DNA of 9,265 nucleotides from Halobacteriovoraceae bacterium. GTDB lineage: Bacteria > Bdellovibrionota > Bacteriovoracia > Bacteriovoracales > Bacteriovoracaceae. The stretch lies in NCBI GenBank assembly GCA_018663815.1, contig JABJPQ010000461.1, positions 1-9,265 of the forward strand, read 5' to 3'. Below, piece by piece: positions 1-6,333 of the stretch; the first letter of the stretch is position 1; each line of letters begins with the position of its first letter. Made by a program: the position numbers and the translations under genes. The notes under the pieces were generated by a model that was not told the DNA's origin, did no database searches, and was given only the letters and a program-made list of their open reading frames with translations.

Positions 1-1
1 A

Positions 2-595
2 GATAAGTATTTAGATGAAGTTACTCTTTGGAAGATGAGTAAAAAAGCTGGCAAGCAAGTTGATTACTTCCATATCAATGAAAAGATTAATTATAAAAAT
101 GGAAAGAAATACTATGATAAGTCCTGCTTAACAGGTGATTGTTTTACAAGTATCTCTCATAATGTTGAAGGAACGTTTAAAACGTTTTCAAAAAATAGTA
201 AAAACTATTTATATATTGTTCGAAACTTTAATTATATGAATTTTTTAAAACAAAATAAAGTTAAGCAAGCCAGAGCAGAATTGATTGAAATAAATTCGAT
301 GGTAAATTATTTCCAAAAAATTGCTCAGAAGTCGAGTGATGTATTAGTTTTGATTTCATCTGCTGGAGCAATTGATCTTGAGTTTCCAACAAGTGGAAAA
401 CAATGGAAAGATTATGAGCGTGGAAAGCGAAAATTAAGAATTAATAACTCCAAGTTACTCTCTTCGGTTTATGCATCTGGGGCCAGGGCTGAAAATTTTT
501 GCGGCATTTTTGATCAGAACCAGATTCTTTCAAGGATTTTTAGTGGATCAAAGCAGCAAGGGCTAGAATTTTCAATCATAAATCCTTTTAAATAG
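2..595 (+). CDS. 3' part of a protein of unknown function, 5' end outside the window
   Basis: The frame is open from base 2, eleven codons upstream of the first ATG (35), and that ATG has no well-spaced Shine-Dalgarno sequence, so the gene most likely begins before the window. The visible 198 residues are soluble-looking, rich in Lys, Asn and Ser, and have no membrane segment. A hydrophobic strand followed by a small-residue turn (VLVLISSAGAIDLEFP, starting about residue 104 counted from the ATG) looks like the core strand and active-site-adjacent loop of an alpha/beta enzyme. The layout is faintly reminiscent of alkaline-phosphatase/sulfatase-fold proteins, but I see no diagnostic metal-ligand motif and do not assign the family. 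It ends at TAG (593-595), and 137 bp separate it from the next gene. That it is coding is well supported by its length and codon use; its function is unknown. Confidence 0.75.
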   Translation, partial: DKYLDEVTLWKMSKKAGKQVDYFHINEKINYKNGKKYYDKSCLTGDCFTSISHNVEGTFKTFSKNSKNYLYIVRNFNYMNFLKQNKVKQARAELIEINSMVNYFQKIAQKSSDVLVLISSAGAIDLEFPTSGKQWKDYERGKRKLRINNSKLLSSVYASGARAENFCGIFDQNQILSRIFSGSKQQGLEFSIINPFK

Positions 596-636
596 TACTC
601 ATTGTTTGTTATTCCCCAATTATGTCTCATACATCA

Positions 637-652
637 CTCACACACCTGTGAG
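637..652 (+). other. Short inverted repeat in the 596-732 gap
   Basis: CTCACA (637-642) and TGTGAG (647-652) form a perfect 6-bp stem with a CACC loop, about 40 bp after the preceding stop. No T-run follows, so it is not a convincing intrinsic terminator. It could be an operator or an mRNA 3'-end structure. A similar CTCAC...GTGAG hairpin occurs at 2440-2455, also just after a gene. Nothing else in this gap is recognisable apart from the Shine-Dalgarno sequence at 723-728. Confidence 0.3.
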
Positions 653-732
653 CACTAAGTGCCAGCCATTCTTAACTTAACCGTTACTCTTTTCGATAGG
701 GAGTTATCTGAACAATAACCTTAGGAGGGATT

Positions 733-2430
733 ATGAAGGATAATTATTTAAGCCGGTTTATATTCTATGCTTTTCTTTTTGTATTTATTTTTATGATGGG
801 GATTTCAAAATCTTATAGTGATTTTAAAATTGTTTATCCAAAAATTTCTGGTTATGGAATTGATGGAGGAAATGCTTATGGAGGGAAGGCGGACGGAACC
901 TTTGATGCAACATTTATTTCTTCCAAAGTGGTGGTTTCACGCTATCAAAGCTATGATTTTCAATTAAACTATGAGTATCGCGGAGCTTATGAATTTCAGT
1001 TGCCTCCAGAATTAACTAACAATCAGGTGATTATTGAATCTGTTATTTTACATTTAGATCATTATGGATCACCTAGTGGATCTGTAGACTTAAAAGTGCA
1101 TGGATATCTAGGAAATGGAATAATTACAAAAGATGACTTGGTTAAAAATAACCAAATTGCAGCGAAACAAATAGCAGGTTATTCGTCTAGTATTGACGTG
1201 ACCAACTTTGTGCAACAGAATCTATTCGGAGAAAGCTATTTAGGTTTTATGTTAATGACAGGACCGTTAGCTGGAAGTTATAGTAAGTACGCAGCTTTTT
1301 ATTATAGTCCTTCAACGATTCTTAATCCTACTTCAGGAACGTTATCTTACTTAGAAATAAATTATACTCAAGTTGGTTCAGTACCTGATCCAACTCCGAC
1401 TCCGACTCCAACTCCGACTCCGGCTCCAACTCCGGCTCCAACTCCGGCTCCAACTCCGGCTCCGGCTCCGGCTCCGACTCCGACTCCGGTTACTCTACCT
1501 CCATACTGTAGTCTACAAGGAAATAACTCCAGCTACGAGTATATAAGTGGTGTGAGCTTAGCTGGACAATCTCGTGTTTCAAGTAATAATAATGGATATG
1601 CTAATTTTACGAATACGGCACCTATAGAGCTGGTTAGTACTAGTTCACAAATAAATCTTGTCCCTGGCTTTAAGAATAGTAATTACACTGAGCATTGGAA
1701 TGTGTGGATTGATTTTAATCAAGATCATGTTTTCAGTGCTGATGAAAAAGTCTACCAAGGAGCGAGTAAAACAAGTTTATCTGGCACAATTTTAATTCCT
1801 ACCAATGCAAAAACAGGTCAAACGAGGATGAGAGTCAGTATGAACTATGGAGTCTCACTCCCTACTGCATGTGGAACTTTTACCTATGGAGAAGTTGAGG
1901 ATTATCATGTCGATATTAAGGCTTCAACTGGTGCTAACGGTGATTCAACTACTGTCGTGATTGAAGAGCCCGTTGTTCCAGTACCGGATGAAATATTACC
2001 CGAGTATTGTAGTGTTAGCAGTAACAATACTACCTACGAGTGGATTCAAAGTATTAGAGTGGGACAATTGTTTAATCAATATACCGGCAATAACTCTGGT
2101 TACTATGAAGACACTGCGACACCTGTTGTTGAGTTGAAAGTAGGTACTCATGCTCTTCAATTTATTCCAGGTTATAAGAGTACAAATTATCCGGAATATT
2201 GGAGAGCGTGGATTGATTACAATCAAAATCATGTATTTGAAGCAAATGAGGTTATTTATTCAAGTGGGCCTAGTGCTGGTAGTCAGTCTAATATCTTTAC
2301 CTTACCTGCTTCGGCTTTATTGGGAGCAACTAGGATGCGGATAATTATGAGTTATGGCACTATTAATAATGCATGTGGCAATTTTACTTTTGGTGAGGCA
2401 GAGGATTATTTAATTAACATTGTGAATTAA
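733..2430 (+). CDS. Secreted surface protein with PT/PA-repeat linker and two GEVED domains
   Basis: A strong Shine-Dalgarno AGGAGG (723-728) sits 4 nt before the ATG. Residues 1-29 are a Sec signal peptide (charged start, long Phe-rich core, SYS region). Residues about 30-215 form a beta-rich domain resembling the DNRLRE/CBM-like sandwiches seen in secreted proteins (tentative). Residues 218-252 are an Asp-Pro/Thr-Pro/Ala-Pro linker. Two homologous domains follow, about 258-396 and 425-565. Each begins with a YCS motif, contains a W-x-D-[FY]-N-x-[DN] acidic loop (probable calcium site), an RMR strand and a late Cys-Gly, and ends in GEVEDY (386-391) or GEAEDY (554-559): the GEVED domain. Paired Cys (259/380 and 426/548) probably form disulphides, fitting export. 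GEVED domains are common in large extracellular proteins, so a cell-surface or secreted adhesion or polymer-binding role is inferred. There is no C-terminal sorting signal. It is transcribed alone and ends at the 2461 terminator. Confidence 0.85.
   Translation: MKDNYLSRFIFYAFLFVFIFMMGISKSYSDFKIVYPKISGYGIDGGNAYGGKADGTFDATFISSKVVVSRYQSYDFQLNYEYRGAYEFQLPPELTNNQVIIESVILHLDHYGSPSGSVDLKVHGYLGNGIITKDDLVKNNQIAAKQIAGYSSSIDVTNFVQQNLFGESYLGFMLMTGPLAGSYSKYAAFYYSPSTILNPTSGTLSYLEINYTQVGSVPDPTPTPTPTPTPAPTPAPTPAPTPAPAPAPTPTPVTLPPYCSLQGNNSSYEYISGVSLAGQSRVSSNNNGYANFTNTAPIELVSTSSQINLVPGFKNSNYTEHWNVWIDFNQDHVFSADEKVYQGASKTSLSGTILIPTNAKTGQTRMRVSMNYGVSLPTACGTFTYGEVEDYHVDIKASTGANGDSTTVVIEEPVVPVPDEILPEYCSVSSNNTTYEWIQSIRVGQLFNQYTGNNSGYYEDTATPVVELKVGTHALQFIPGYKSTNYPEYWRAWIDYNQNHVFEANEVIYSSGPSAGSQSNIFTLPASALLGATRMRIIMSYGTINNACGNFTFGEAEDYLINIVN
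1387..1488 (+). repeat. Hexanucleotide tandem array encoding the Pro-rich linker
   Basis: Seventeen consecutive 6-bp units of the form RMTCCR (first unit GATCCA, then ACTCCG, ACTCCA, GCTCCA or GCTCCG) encode Asp-Pro followed by sixteen Thr-Pro or Ala-Pro dipeptides. Part of it has a 12-bp higher-order unit (ACTCCGGCTCCA) repeated in tandem. The array is much richer in C+G than the surrounding gene and has a strong strand bias. Unit loss or gain keeps the reading frame, so only linker length would change. Confidence 0.9.
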
Positions 2431-2438
2431 TTCAAAAA

Positions 2439-2456
2439 ACTCACGAGCTTGTGAGT
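2439..2456 (+). other. Hairpin just after the GEVED gene
   Basis: ACTCAC (2439-2444) and GTGAGT (2451-2456) form a perfect 6-bp stem around a GAGCTT loop, 8 bp after the stop codon and immediately before the intrinsic terminator. No U-run follows it directly. It may stabilise the 3' end, or be a transcript-end structure related to the one at 637-652. Confidence 0.35.
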
Positions 2457-2460
2457 ACTT

Positions 2461-2494
2461 TCCCTCTGTAAAGACAACAGAGGGGAATGTTTTT
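2461..2494 (+). terminator. Intrinsic terminator of the GEVED gene
   Basis: CCCTCTGT (2462-2469) pairs perfectly with ACAGAGGG (2477-2484) across a 7-nt loop, with one extra U-G pair outside. A run of five T begins at 2490, after a short GAATG. Its position 31 bp past the stop, and the separate gene that starts at 2532, fit rho-independent termination. Confidence 0.75.
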
Positions 2495-2531
2495 CGTTGA
2501 TGATCAATTTCACCTATGGTTCAAGTAGATT

Positions 2532-3338
2532 ATGAGGGAACAACCATTGATTGAGGGACATAGCGATTACCGATCGTTTTTAAAACACTATTATGAGTAC
2601 CGTAAAGAATTACGGCCTGGATTTAGCTTTAAAGTCTGGGCCAATAAATTAGGTCTTAAAAGTTCTTCGAGTTTAATCATGATATTAAAAGGACAAAGAA
2701 CTCCAAGTGACAGTTTGGTTCATAAGCTTAATGATTATTTCGACTTTAATACAAAACAACGGGCTTATTTTGAAGGGATCGTTTTATTAGAGCGTAATCA
2801 AAATCGTCCACAATTATATCAAAGAATAAAAAAAGATCTTCCTCGCTTTATTAAAAAATCAAAAATCTCGCTAGATTCTTTTAAAATTATGTCTGATTGG
2901 GAGTATTTTGCTGTTCGAGAAATGTTATTGCTGAAAGATTTTACACCAAACTTAGAATATCTATCTAAAAGAATTACCGGTAAGATCAGTGCAAAAAAAA
3001 TCGGACAGATCTTAGAGACGTTAGAAAGCTTAAAACTAATCAAAAACTATAAACAATCTGATGTTCATATTGAAACAGATACTGATACTTCATCACTTGC
3101 GATTAAAAAGTATCATAAACAGATTATGGATCTGATAAAAAGATCTTTAGATGAAGATGATGTTAAAGATCGAGATATTACAGGAACATCTTTTTGTATG
3201 AAAAAAGAGTATATAGATCAGGTGAAAATTAAAATTGAAAAATTTCAAGATGAGTTAGTGCAAGAGTTTGAAGCTAAAGAGGGAGAAGGAGAGGAGCTTT
3301 ATCACCTCGAGACAGCTTTTATCCCTTTAACAAAGTAG
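2532..3338 (+). CDS. TIGR02147-family (DUF4423-type) transcriptional regulator
   Basis: The 268-aa length matches this family. The N-terminus has the expected D-Y-R-x-F-L-x-x-Y-Y pattern (residues 12-21), then an HTH-like segment (about 30-65: FSFKVWANKLGLKSSSS, then LKGQRTPS). A second winged-helix-like region begins at SDWEYFAVREMLLL (121-134). The tail shows the family pattern of a long amphipathic helix followed by a strand ending in F-I-P-L-T-K (263-268). The family is known mainly from Fibrobacter and Bdellovibrio-like predators, and its members are thought to be DNA-binding regulators. The ATG is the first start after an in-frame TAG (2526-2528); no clear Shine-Dalgarno precedes it, so translation may be weak or start from a very short leader. 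It lies 7 bp upstream of the secreted protease gene and is probably co-transcribed with it, so regulation of that gene or of the neighbouring surface gene is the simplest inference. Confidence 0.88.
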   Translation: MREQPLIEGHSDYRSFLKHYYEYRKELRPGFSFKVWANKLGLKSSSSLIMILKGQRTPSDSLVHKLNDYFDFNTKQRAYFEGIVLLERNQNRPQLYQRIKKDLPRFIKKSKISLDSFKIMSDWEYFAVREMLLLKDFTPNLEYLSKRITGKISAKKIGQILETLESLKLIKNYKQSDVHIETDTDTSSLAIKKYHKQIMDLIKRSLDEDDVKDRDITGTSFCMKKEYIDQVKIKIEKFQDELVQEFEAKEGEGEELYHLETAFIPLTK

Positions 3339-3345
3339 GATTTCA

Positions 3346-4290
3346 ATGAAAATAATTATTTTTGTACTTATTTCTTTACAGATTTCTTTTGTCAATGCGA
3401 GTTCTAAGGTTGGAAATGGCTCGGATGAACAGTCAACGTATGTATGGTTTTATGATGATGATGTTGTCTTATATTGTATCAAGGTTCCAAGCAATGAAGA
3501 ATTTACCATACCTAGGTTTCAAGAGATCATCGAAGCTTCTGTTAAAAAATGGAAAAAATATTATCAAGAAAAGATTTTAAAAGACCTGAGATTTGTTGAT
3601 GAGCATAAAGTGAATTTTAATTTTGCCTATCAAGAAAACTGTAATGGGAGTGAAAATATTTCATTTTATATTGGCCTGGAAGATGAAAAAATTATTGATG
3701 TCAAAAAATCATTTGTCTATCCTAGTGCATTTGCTTGGCGTGAAGAATTTGATTCTGTCTCTCTTAAGGGCAAGGGTATCGTTTGGGTCTCTGAAGATTA
3801 TTTAATTAAAAATAAATATAATAGGAGTGCTCTCGAAATCATTCTAACCCATGAGTTGGGCCATGTTTTTGGTAATCCCCATGTTGAGGGAACTATTATG
3901 GATAAGGATGCCCACCATTTTTATATGCTGGAGATGGACAACAGAAGTTCTTCTGAGATTGATCAAAATAGAGAGTTATATACGAATCGAAACACAAAAC
4001 AAGAAAGTAAGGATTTGGTGTTTCTGCTCAATGGACAAGAGGGTAATGTCTTAAGTCTATCAGGAGAAAATTTAATCTCTTCTCGAGTGGTGTTTGAGCA
4101 GGATATAGAACCACTTTTTATTAATTATTTTGGAAGAGTCACTCAGCCAATGCATCGTTTAGTTGTTAGGCAATCAATTTATAAATCTCCAAATATAATT
4201 ATGACTGAAAGTCTTAATAGTGGTGAACCTAGTCCTTTTACTTTTTATTCTATAGACACAAACGAGACTCTTGTTGGCTCTAGGTTGTAG
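3346..4290 (+). CDS. Secreted metzincin-like zinc metalloprotease
   Basis: The start ATG lies 7 bp after the regulator's stop, with AGGA (3337-3340) overlapping that stop as the ribosome site, so the two form an operon. Residues 1-18 are a Sec signal peptide (MKIIIFVLISL...NA). The key motif is HELGHVFGNPH at 169-179, an exact HExxHxxGxxH zinc site: H169, H173 and H179 as ligands and E170 as catalytic base. The candidate Met-turn, T-I-M-D with Met185, is only 6 residues further on, like matrixin-type sites (M10-like). Before it, a helix with KKWKKYY and strands ending VNFNFAYQ fit the usual metzincin N-terminal subdomain. The last ~110 residues (about 205-314) have no recognised domain. The likely role is extracellular or periplasmic proteolysis. 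No propeptide cysteine switch is apparent. The sub-family is unsure; the zinc site is not. Confidence 0.88.
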   Translation: MKIIIFVLISLQISFVNASSKVGNGSDEQSTYVWFYDDDVVLYCIKVPSNEEFTIPRFQEIIEASVKKWKKYYQEKILKDLRFVDEHKVNFNFAYQENCNGSENISFYIGLEDEKIIDVKKSFVYPSAFAWREEFDSVSLKGKGIVWVSEDYLIKNKYNRSALEIILTHELGHVFGNPHVEGTIMDKDAHHFYMLEMDNRSSSEIDQNRELYTNRNTKQESKDLVFLLNGQEGNVLSLSGENLISSRVVFEQDIEPLFINYFGRVTQPMHRLVVRQSIYKSPNIIMTESLNSGEPSPFTFYSIDTNETLVGSRL

Positions 4291-4337
4291 AACTTAACTA
4301 CGCACTCAGACAGTTTTTTTTATTTTAGTTAGTTCTA
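4288..4337 (+). other. Long imperfect hairpin enclosing a T8 tract after the metalloprotease gene
   Basis: The arm 4288-4300 (starting in the TAG stop) pairs with 4326-4337 in 12 base pairs with one bulged T at 4295. The 25-nt loop contains eight consecutive T (4314-4321). A U-tract inside the loop rather than after the stem is not a standard terminator. A weaker inner stem (ACT 4304-4306 with AGT 4312-4314) directly precedes the T-run and might act as a poor terminator. The region probably marks the end of the regulator-protease operon. Confidence 0.35.
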
Positions 4338-4351
4338 TTAAATAAACTCAA

Positions 4352-4380
4352 TTGAATTTTGTCACAATCTGTAGTCTAAT
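4352..4380 (+). promoter_or_regulatory. Sigma70-like promoter for the GNAT gene, leaderless geometry
   Basis: The -35 box TTGAAT (4352-4357), a 17-bp spacer and the -10 box TCTAAT (4375-4380, five of six consensus positions) stand just upstream. The -10 box ends 6 nt before ATG 4387, so the expected transcription start is at or within a base or two of the start codon. No Shine-Dalgarno sequence is present, as expected for a leaderless mRNA. Confidence 0.6.
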
Positions 4381-4386
4381 TTGATC

Positions 4387-4863
4387 ATGATAATAGAGTT
4401 TAGAAGTCTTGACCTTGAATCTTTCTCTAGGATTTGGGATAGTGGACATAATGACAATTACCAAGACTCGTGGCCTCAAAAATTAGAAAAAACACCCACG
4501 TTAGAATGGCAACCAGTTTATGATCGGTGGCAGATAGTAATGCAAGAAATTCTTCATAATAATATGCCTATTGGATACATAGGTTTATCACCAAAAAGTG
4601 ATAAAACGGCTCATCTAGGCTATGGAATCTATAATGAATTTAGAGGTAAAGGACTCTGTCGTAAAGCTTGTTCCTTGTATTTAGAAAAACAAATCCCCCT
4701 TTTAAGTAAAGAGATAAAGTACTTAATGGGTACGACTTTACCTGAAAATAAAAGGAGTCAAAAAGTTTTAAAGAGACTCGGTTTGGATTTTTATAAAAAA
4801 GTAGTCGAGTCTCACAACAATCAAAATATAAATTATCTTCAGTTCAGAAAAAAATTAAGGTGA
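4387..4863 (+). CDS. GNAT-family N-acetyltransferase
   Basis: This is a 158-residue single-domain protein, the usual GNAT size. Motif A, the acetyl-CoA pyrophosphate loop, is YGIYNEFRGKGLCRKA (79-94), with R86-G-K-G89 in place; the final Gly of the Q/RxxGxG/A pattern is Cys91. Motif B is L-P-E-N-K-R-S-Q-K-V-L-K-R-L-G-L (118-133), with the typical Asn121 and Ser124, resembling the RimJ/RimL-like branch. The substrate cannot be read from sequence; small molecules, antibiotics, peptides or protein N-termini are all possible. ATG 4387 is preferred over the in-frame TTG at 4381 because the promoter places the transcript start at the ATG. There is no signal peptide, so it is cytosolic. Transcription is probably independent of the operon upstream, and 57 bp separate it from the SdpI-like gene. 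Confidence 0.85.
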   Translation: MIIEFRSLDLESFSRIWDSGHNDNYQDSWPQKLEKTPTLEWQPVYDRWQIVMQEILHNNMPIGYIGLSPKSDKTAHLGYGIYNEFRGKGLCRKACSLYLEKQIPLLSKEIKYLMGTTLPENKRSQKVLKRLGLDFYKKVVESHNNQNINYLQFRKKLR

Positions 4864-4886
4864 TGTAATGATTAAACCAATAACCT

Positions 4887-4914
4887 TTTACACTCAATAT
4901 TGTTCAAGTATAAT
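4887..4914 (+). promoter_or_regulatory. Sigma70-like promoter for the SdpI-like gene, leaderless geometry
   Basis: The -35 box TTTACA (4887-4892, five of six consensus), a 16-bp spacer and a perfect -10 box TATAAT (4909-4914) stand here. The -10 ends 6 nt before ATG 4921, the same spacing as at the preceding gene, and no Shine-Dalgarno sequence lies between. This again predicts a leaderless transcript. Confidence 0.65.
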
Positions 4915-4920
4915 GGTTCC

Positions 4921-5178
4921 ATGACCATGCTAATAGCATTGTTTATGACAGGTTTTGTTGAATGTCTGATAGCAATTCCTTTGATTCTTGAAAAGATCCC
5001 ACGAAATGGACTGTATGGTCTTAGAGTTACCAAAACATTATCTAAAGATAGTATTTGGTACCCAGCAAACAAGAGATGTGGGATAGGCTTATTTCTCTCT
5101 GGCAAGCATATTAGGCAATCAAACGCAGCCCCTTGTATGTTACTTAAATATCATGAAAACACTCTTGTAAAGTATTGA
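4921..5178 (+). CDS. Short SdpI-like membrane protein, C-terminus probably degraded
   Basis: Residues 1-23 from ATG 4921 are a hydrophobic membrane helix ending in I-P-L-I-L. The SdpI/YhfL signature follows: IPRNGLYGLRVTKTLS (26-41), then IWYPANKRCG (45-54). SdpI-type proteins are small multi-pass membrane proteins; B. subtilis SdpI protects its host from the SdpC toxin, but most single-domain members are uncharacterised. Normal members continue into a further membrane helix after the W-Y-x-A-N motif. Here the hydrophobic run G-L-F-L-S-G stops at residue 61 and a polar, unrelated-looking tail (62-85) follows. The +1 frame from about 5105 reads A-S-I-L-G and then mixed residues to a stop at 5170-5172, so a frameshift or 3' rearrangement is possible. 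ATG 4921 is chosen because of the promoter position; an in-frame TTG (4900) lies upstream of the -10 box. ATG 4927 is an alternative. Confidence 0.6.
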   Translation: MTMLIALFMTGFVECLIAIPLILEKIPRNGLYGLRVTKTLSKDSIWYPANKRCGIGLFLSGKHIRQSNAAPCMLLKYHENTLVKY

Positions 5179-5254
5179 AAAATTAGGTTGCTGACTAAAA
5201 ATTAGCACTCGCTTGTAAGTTTCACTTGATCTCTATTTTCAAGCTTATTCACCC

Positions 5255-5284
5255 TGTACACTATAGAAACAATTTAAATATAAC
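5255..5284 (+). promoter_or_regulatory. Possible promoter for the 142-aa secreted protein gene
   Basis: TGTACA (5255-5260), an 18-bp spacer and TATAAC (5279-5284, five of six positions) would start transcription near 5291. An alternative -10, TATAGA (5262-5267), has only a poor -35 (TTCAAG, 5238-5243). The remainder of the 5179-5327 gap shows no clear terminator for the SdpI-like gene. Confidence 0.3.
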
Positions 5285-5327
5285 GATTGAATTTAAACCA
5301 TTTGAAAAATGAAGGAAGGAACTAACT

Positions 5328-5756
5328 ATGAAAAAAGTATTATTTTTAACATTAGCGGTCTTAATTTCAATGACATCTTTTGCTAGAGAAGTTTTTGATG
5401 CTAACAGTATGATCAAAGACCTACCATTGGGAACAACAATTAGGCTTAATAGGAATATTGTAGTGAGAAAAGGTCAATACTTTATTACAAGAAATCAGTG
5501 TAGGTTATTTGTAAATGAATCAGTCGCCAGAGAAGGAGCTATGTTAACTCCTCACTTAGAACTAGATATCTTGCCTGAAGTTATCTCAGTCAAAAGAAGG
5601 ACGAACTCGGGGGGCTTTTGTCAAACATATATTAATATAAGAGGAGCGGACAGTATAACATCAATACAGTGTAGCTGTGGGACTTTTAAAGAACTACAAA
5701 AGAACCTTGAAGGGCTAGAGCTAACTCCTCCTAAGGCTAACATCAGGAAACTCTAG
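5328..5756 (+). CDS. Small secreted protein of unknown function with four cysteines
   Basis: The repeated purine motif GAAGGAAGGA (5311-5320), a strong Shine-Dalgarno, ends 7 nt before the ATG. The 142-aa product has a textbook Sec signal peptide (KK, hydrophobic core, S-F-A) with predicted cleavage after Ala19. The mature part is basic and strand-rich, with Cys at 58, 98, 115 and 117; the last two form a C-S-C-G motif. Two disulphides are plausible after export. A pattern of alternating hydrophobic residues (T-I-R-L-N-R-N-I-V-V and I-S-V-K-R-R) suggests a small beta barrel or sandwich. I recognise no family. It heads the run of small exported-protein genes and is followed by the first copy of the hairpin element and an intrinsic terminator. 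Four of its codons near the end are Leu/Pro-rich (L-E-L-T-P-P-K), giving a short flexible tail. Confidence 0.8.
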   Translation: MKKVLFLTLAVLISMTSFAREVFDANSMIKDLPLGTTIRLNRNIVVRKGQYFITRNQCRLFVNESVAREGAMLTPHLELDILPEVISVKRRTNSGGFCQTYINIRGADSITSIQCSCGTFKELQKNLEGLELTPPKANIRKL

Positions 5757-5766
5757 GAATGTAAAC

Positions 5767-5806
5767 TGAGTCTGAATGATAAGGTTCAGACTTAAAATAT
5801 AAAAAA
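5767..5806 (+). repeat. Hairpin element, copy 1 (stem, purine loop, A-rich tail)
   Basis: AGTCTGAA (5769-5776) pairs perfectly with TTCAGACT (5785-5792), extendable by G-U and U-A pairs to 5767/5794. The loop is TGATAAGG. The downstream flank is AAATATAAAAAATA. Two later gaps have the same plan with different but still pairing stems. Confidence 0.6.
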
Positions 5807-5835
5807 TAGTTTTTCTCGAGAAAACTAATTTTTTT
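5807..5835 (+). terminator. Intrinsic terminator of the 142-aa protein gene
   Basis: TAGTTTT (5807-5813) pairs with AAAACTA (5821-5827); the 7-nt loop TCTCGAG can fold further. Seven consecutive T (5829-5835) follow after one A. It is AT-rich but has the correct stem and U-tract order. Confidence 0.7.
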
Positions 5836-5862
5836 GATTAAGAAAATAAAAAAAATTAGCAT
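5834..5862 (+). promoter_or_regulatory. Probable promoter for the six-Cys secreted protein gene
   Basis: TTGATT (5834-5839), a 17-bp A-rich spacer and TAGCAT (5857-5862) are present. The -10 is imperfect, but the stretch aligns with the better TAAAAT box at 7313-7318 in the homologous leader before the protease gene, which supports the placement. Confidence 0.45.
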
Positions 5863-5906
5863 AAACGATTTATAAAAATCATTGCTCTAGGTAAGGTGTA
5901 GTAAAC

Positions 5907-6308
5907 ATGAAATATTTGACTATAGTTTTAATATTATTTTTTTCTCAAATTTCATTAGCAAATCACGAAGGATATGATGCTCTAGAAGAAAACGGCCAAC
6001 CTCAGCACCTTGAGTATGGAGCCTGTACCCCAGAGGCTAGTAGCACTTGTTTTTTATTAGGTAAAAGAGGCTCGAGAGCATATGACTGTATAGCAAATAA
6101 GCGAGAACACTTTAGCTGCTGGAAAGTTGCAACTAGAAGAATCAAAGTAATGATGAACACCAATGGATGCAGCTCACTGACACCAAAGCTAAATGAATTG
6201 ATTGAAAATGGAGATGTCGAAACACTAAATAATGCATTAGAACTTAAAATGATGGGAAATATCGATTCAGCATTAAGAATCTTTGGAGATTTAGAAGAGT
6301 GTGAGTAA
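5907..6308 (+). CDS. Small secreted six-cysteine protein of unknown function
   Basis: The start ATG is preceded by a modest ribosome site (AAGGTG, 5893-5898). Residues 1-18 are a signal peptide ending S-L-A. The mature 115-residue protein has six Cys (40, 48, 61, 71, 88, 132), enough for three disulphides. An N-terminal acidic and Cys-rich part (19-90) precedes an amphipathic helical tail (LTPKLNELIENGDVETLNNA and on, about 91-129). No domain is recognised. A decayed paralogue of the C-terminal part lies at 7100-7235, so the gene has been duplicated locally. It is followed by hairpin copy 2 and preceded by a leader like that of the protease gene. A small disulphide-rich exported protein next to proteases could be an inhibitor, adhesin or effector, but nothing in the sequence decides between these. 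Confidence 0.8.
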   Translation: MKYLTIVLILFFSQISLANHEGYDALEENGQPQHLEYGACTPEASSTCFLLGKRGSRAYDCIANKREHFSCWKVATRRIKVMMNTNGCSSLTPKLNELIENGDVETLNNALELKMMGNIDSALRIFGDLEECE

Positions 6309-6333
6309 TTGATTCACTAGGAATATGAATAGT

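Noticed and set aside
637..652. CRP-type operator
   Set aside because: The half-sites are in the wrong order and spacing (TCACA-N4-TGTGA rather than TGTGA-N6-TCACA).
1996..2232. Minus-strand and alternative-frame ORFs inside the GEVED, regulator, metalloprotease and lipoprotein genes
   Set aside because: They lack ribosome sites and recognisable domains, and they lie wholly within convincing genes.
4868..4924. 18-codon ORF between the GNAT and SdpI-like genes
   Set aside because: It has no ribosome site and overlaps the promoter boxes and start of the SdpI-like gene; it looks incidental.
5100..5215. Integron attC-like site after the SdpI-like gene (AAACGCAGCCCCTT resembles Vibrio repeat ends)
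   Set aside because: No paired core sites, no matching imperfect dyad, and no similar sequence after the neighbouring genes.
5208..5221. Third copy of the ACTC...GCTTGTGAGT hairpin seen at 2439
   Set aside because: ACTCGCTTGTAAGT matches only with a 4-nt gap and a mismatch and does not form a good stem; probably chance.
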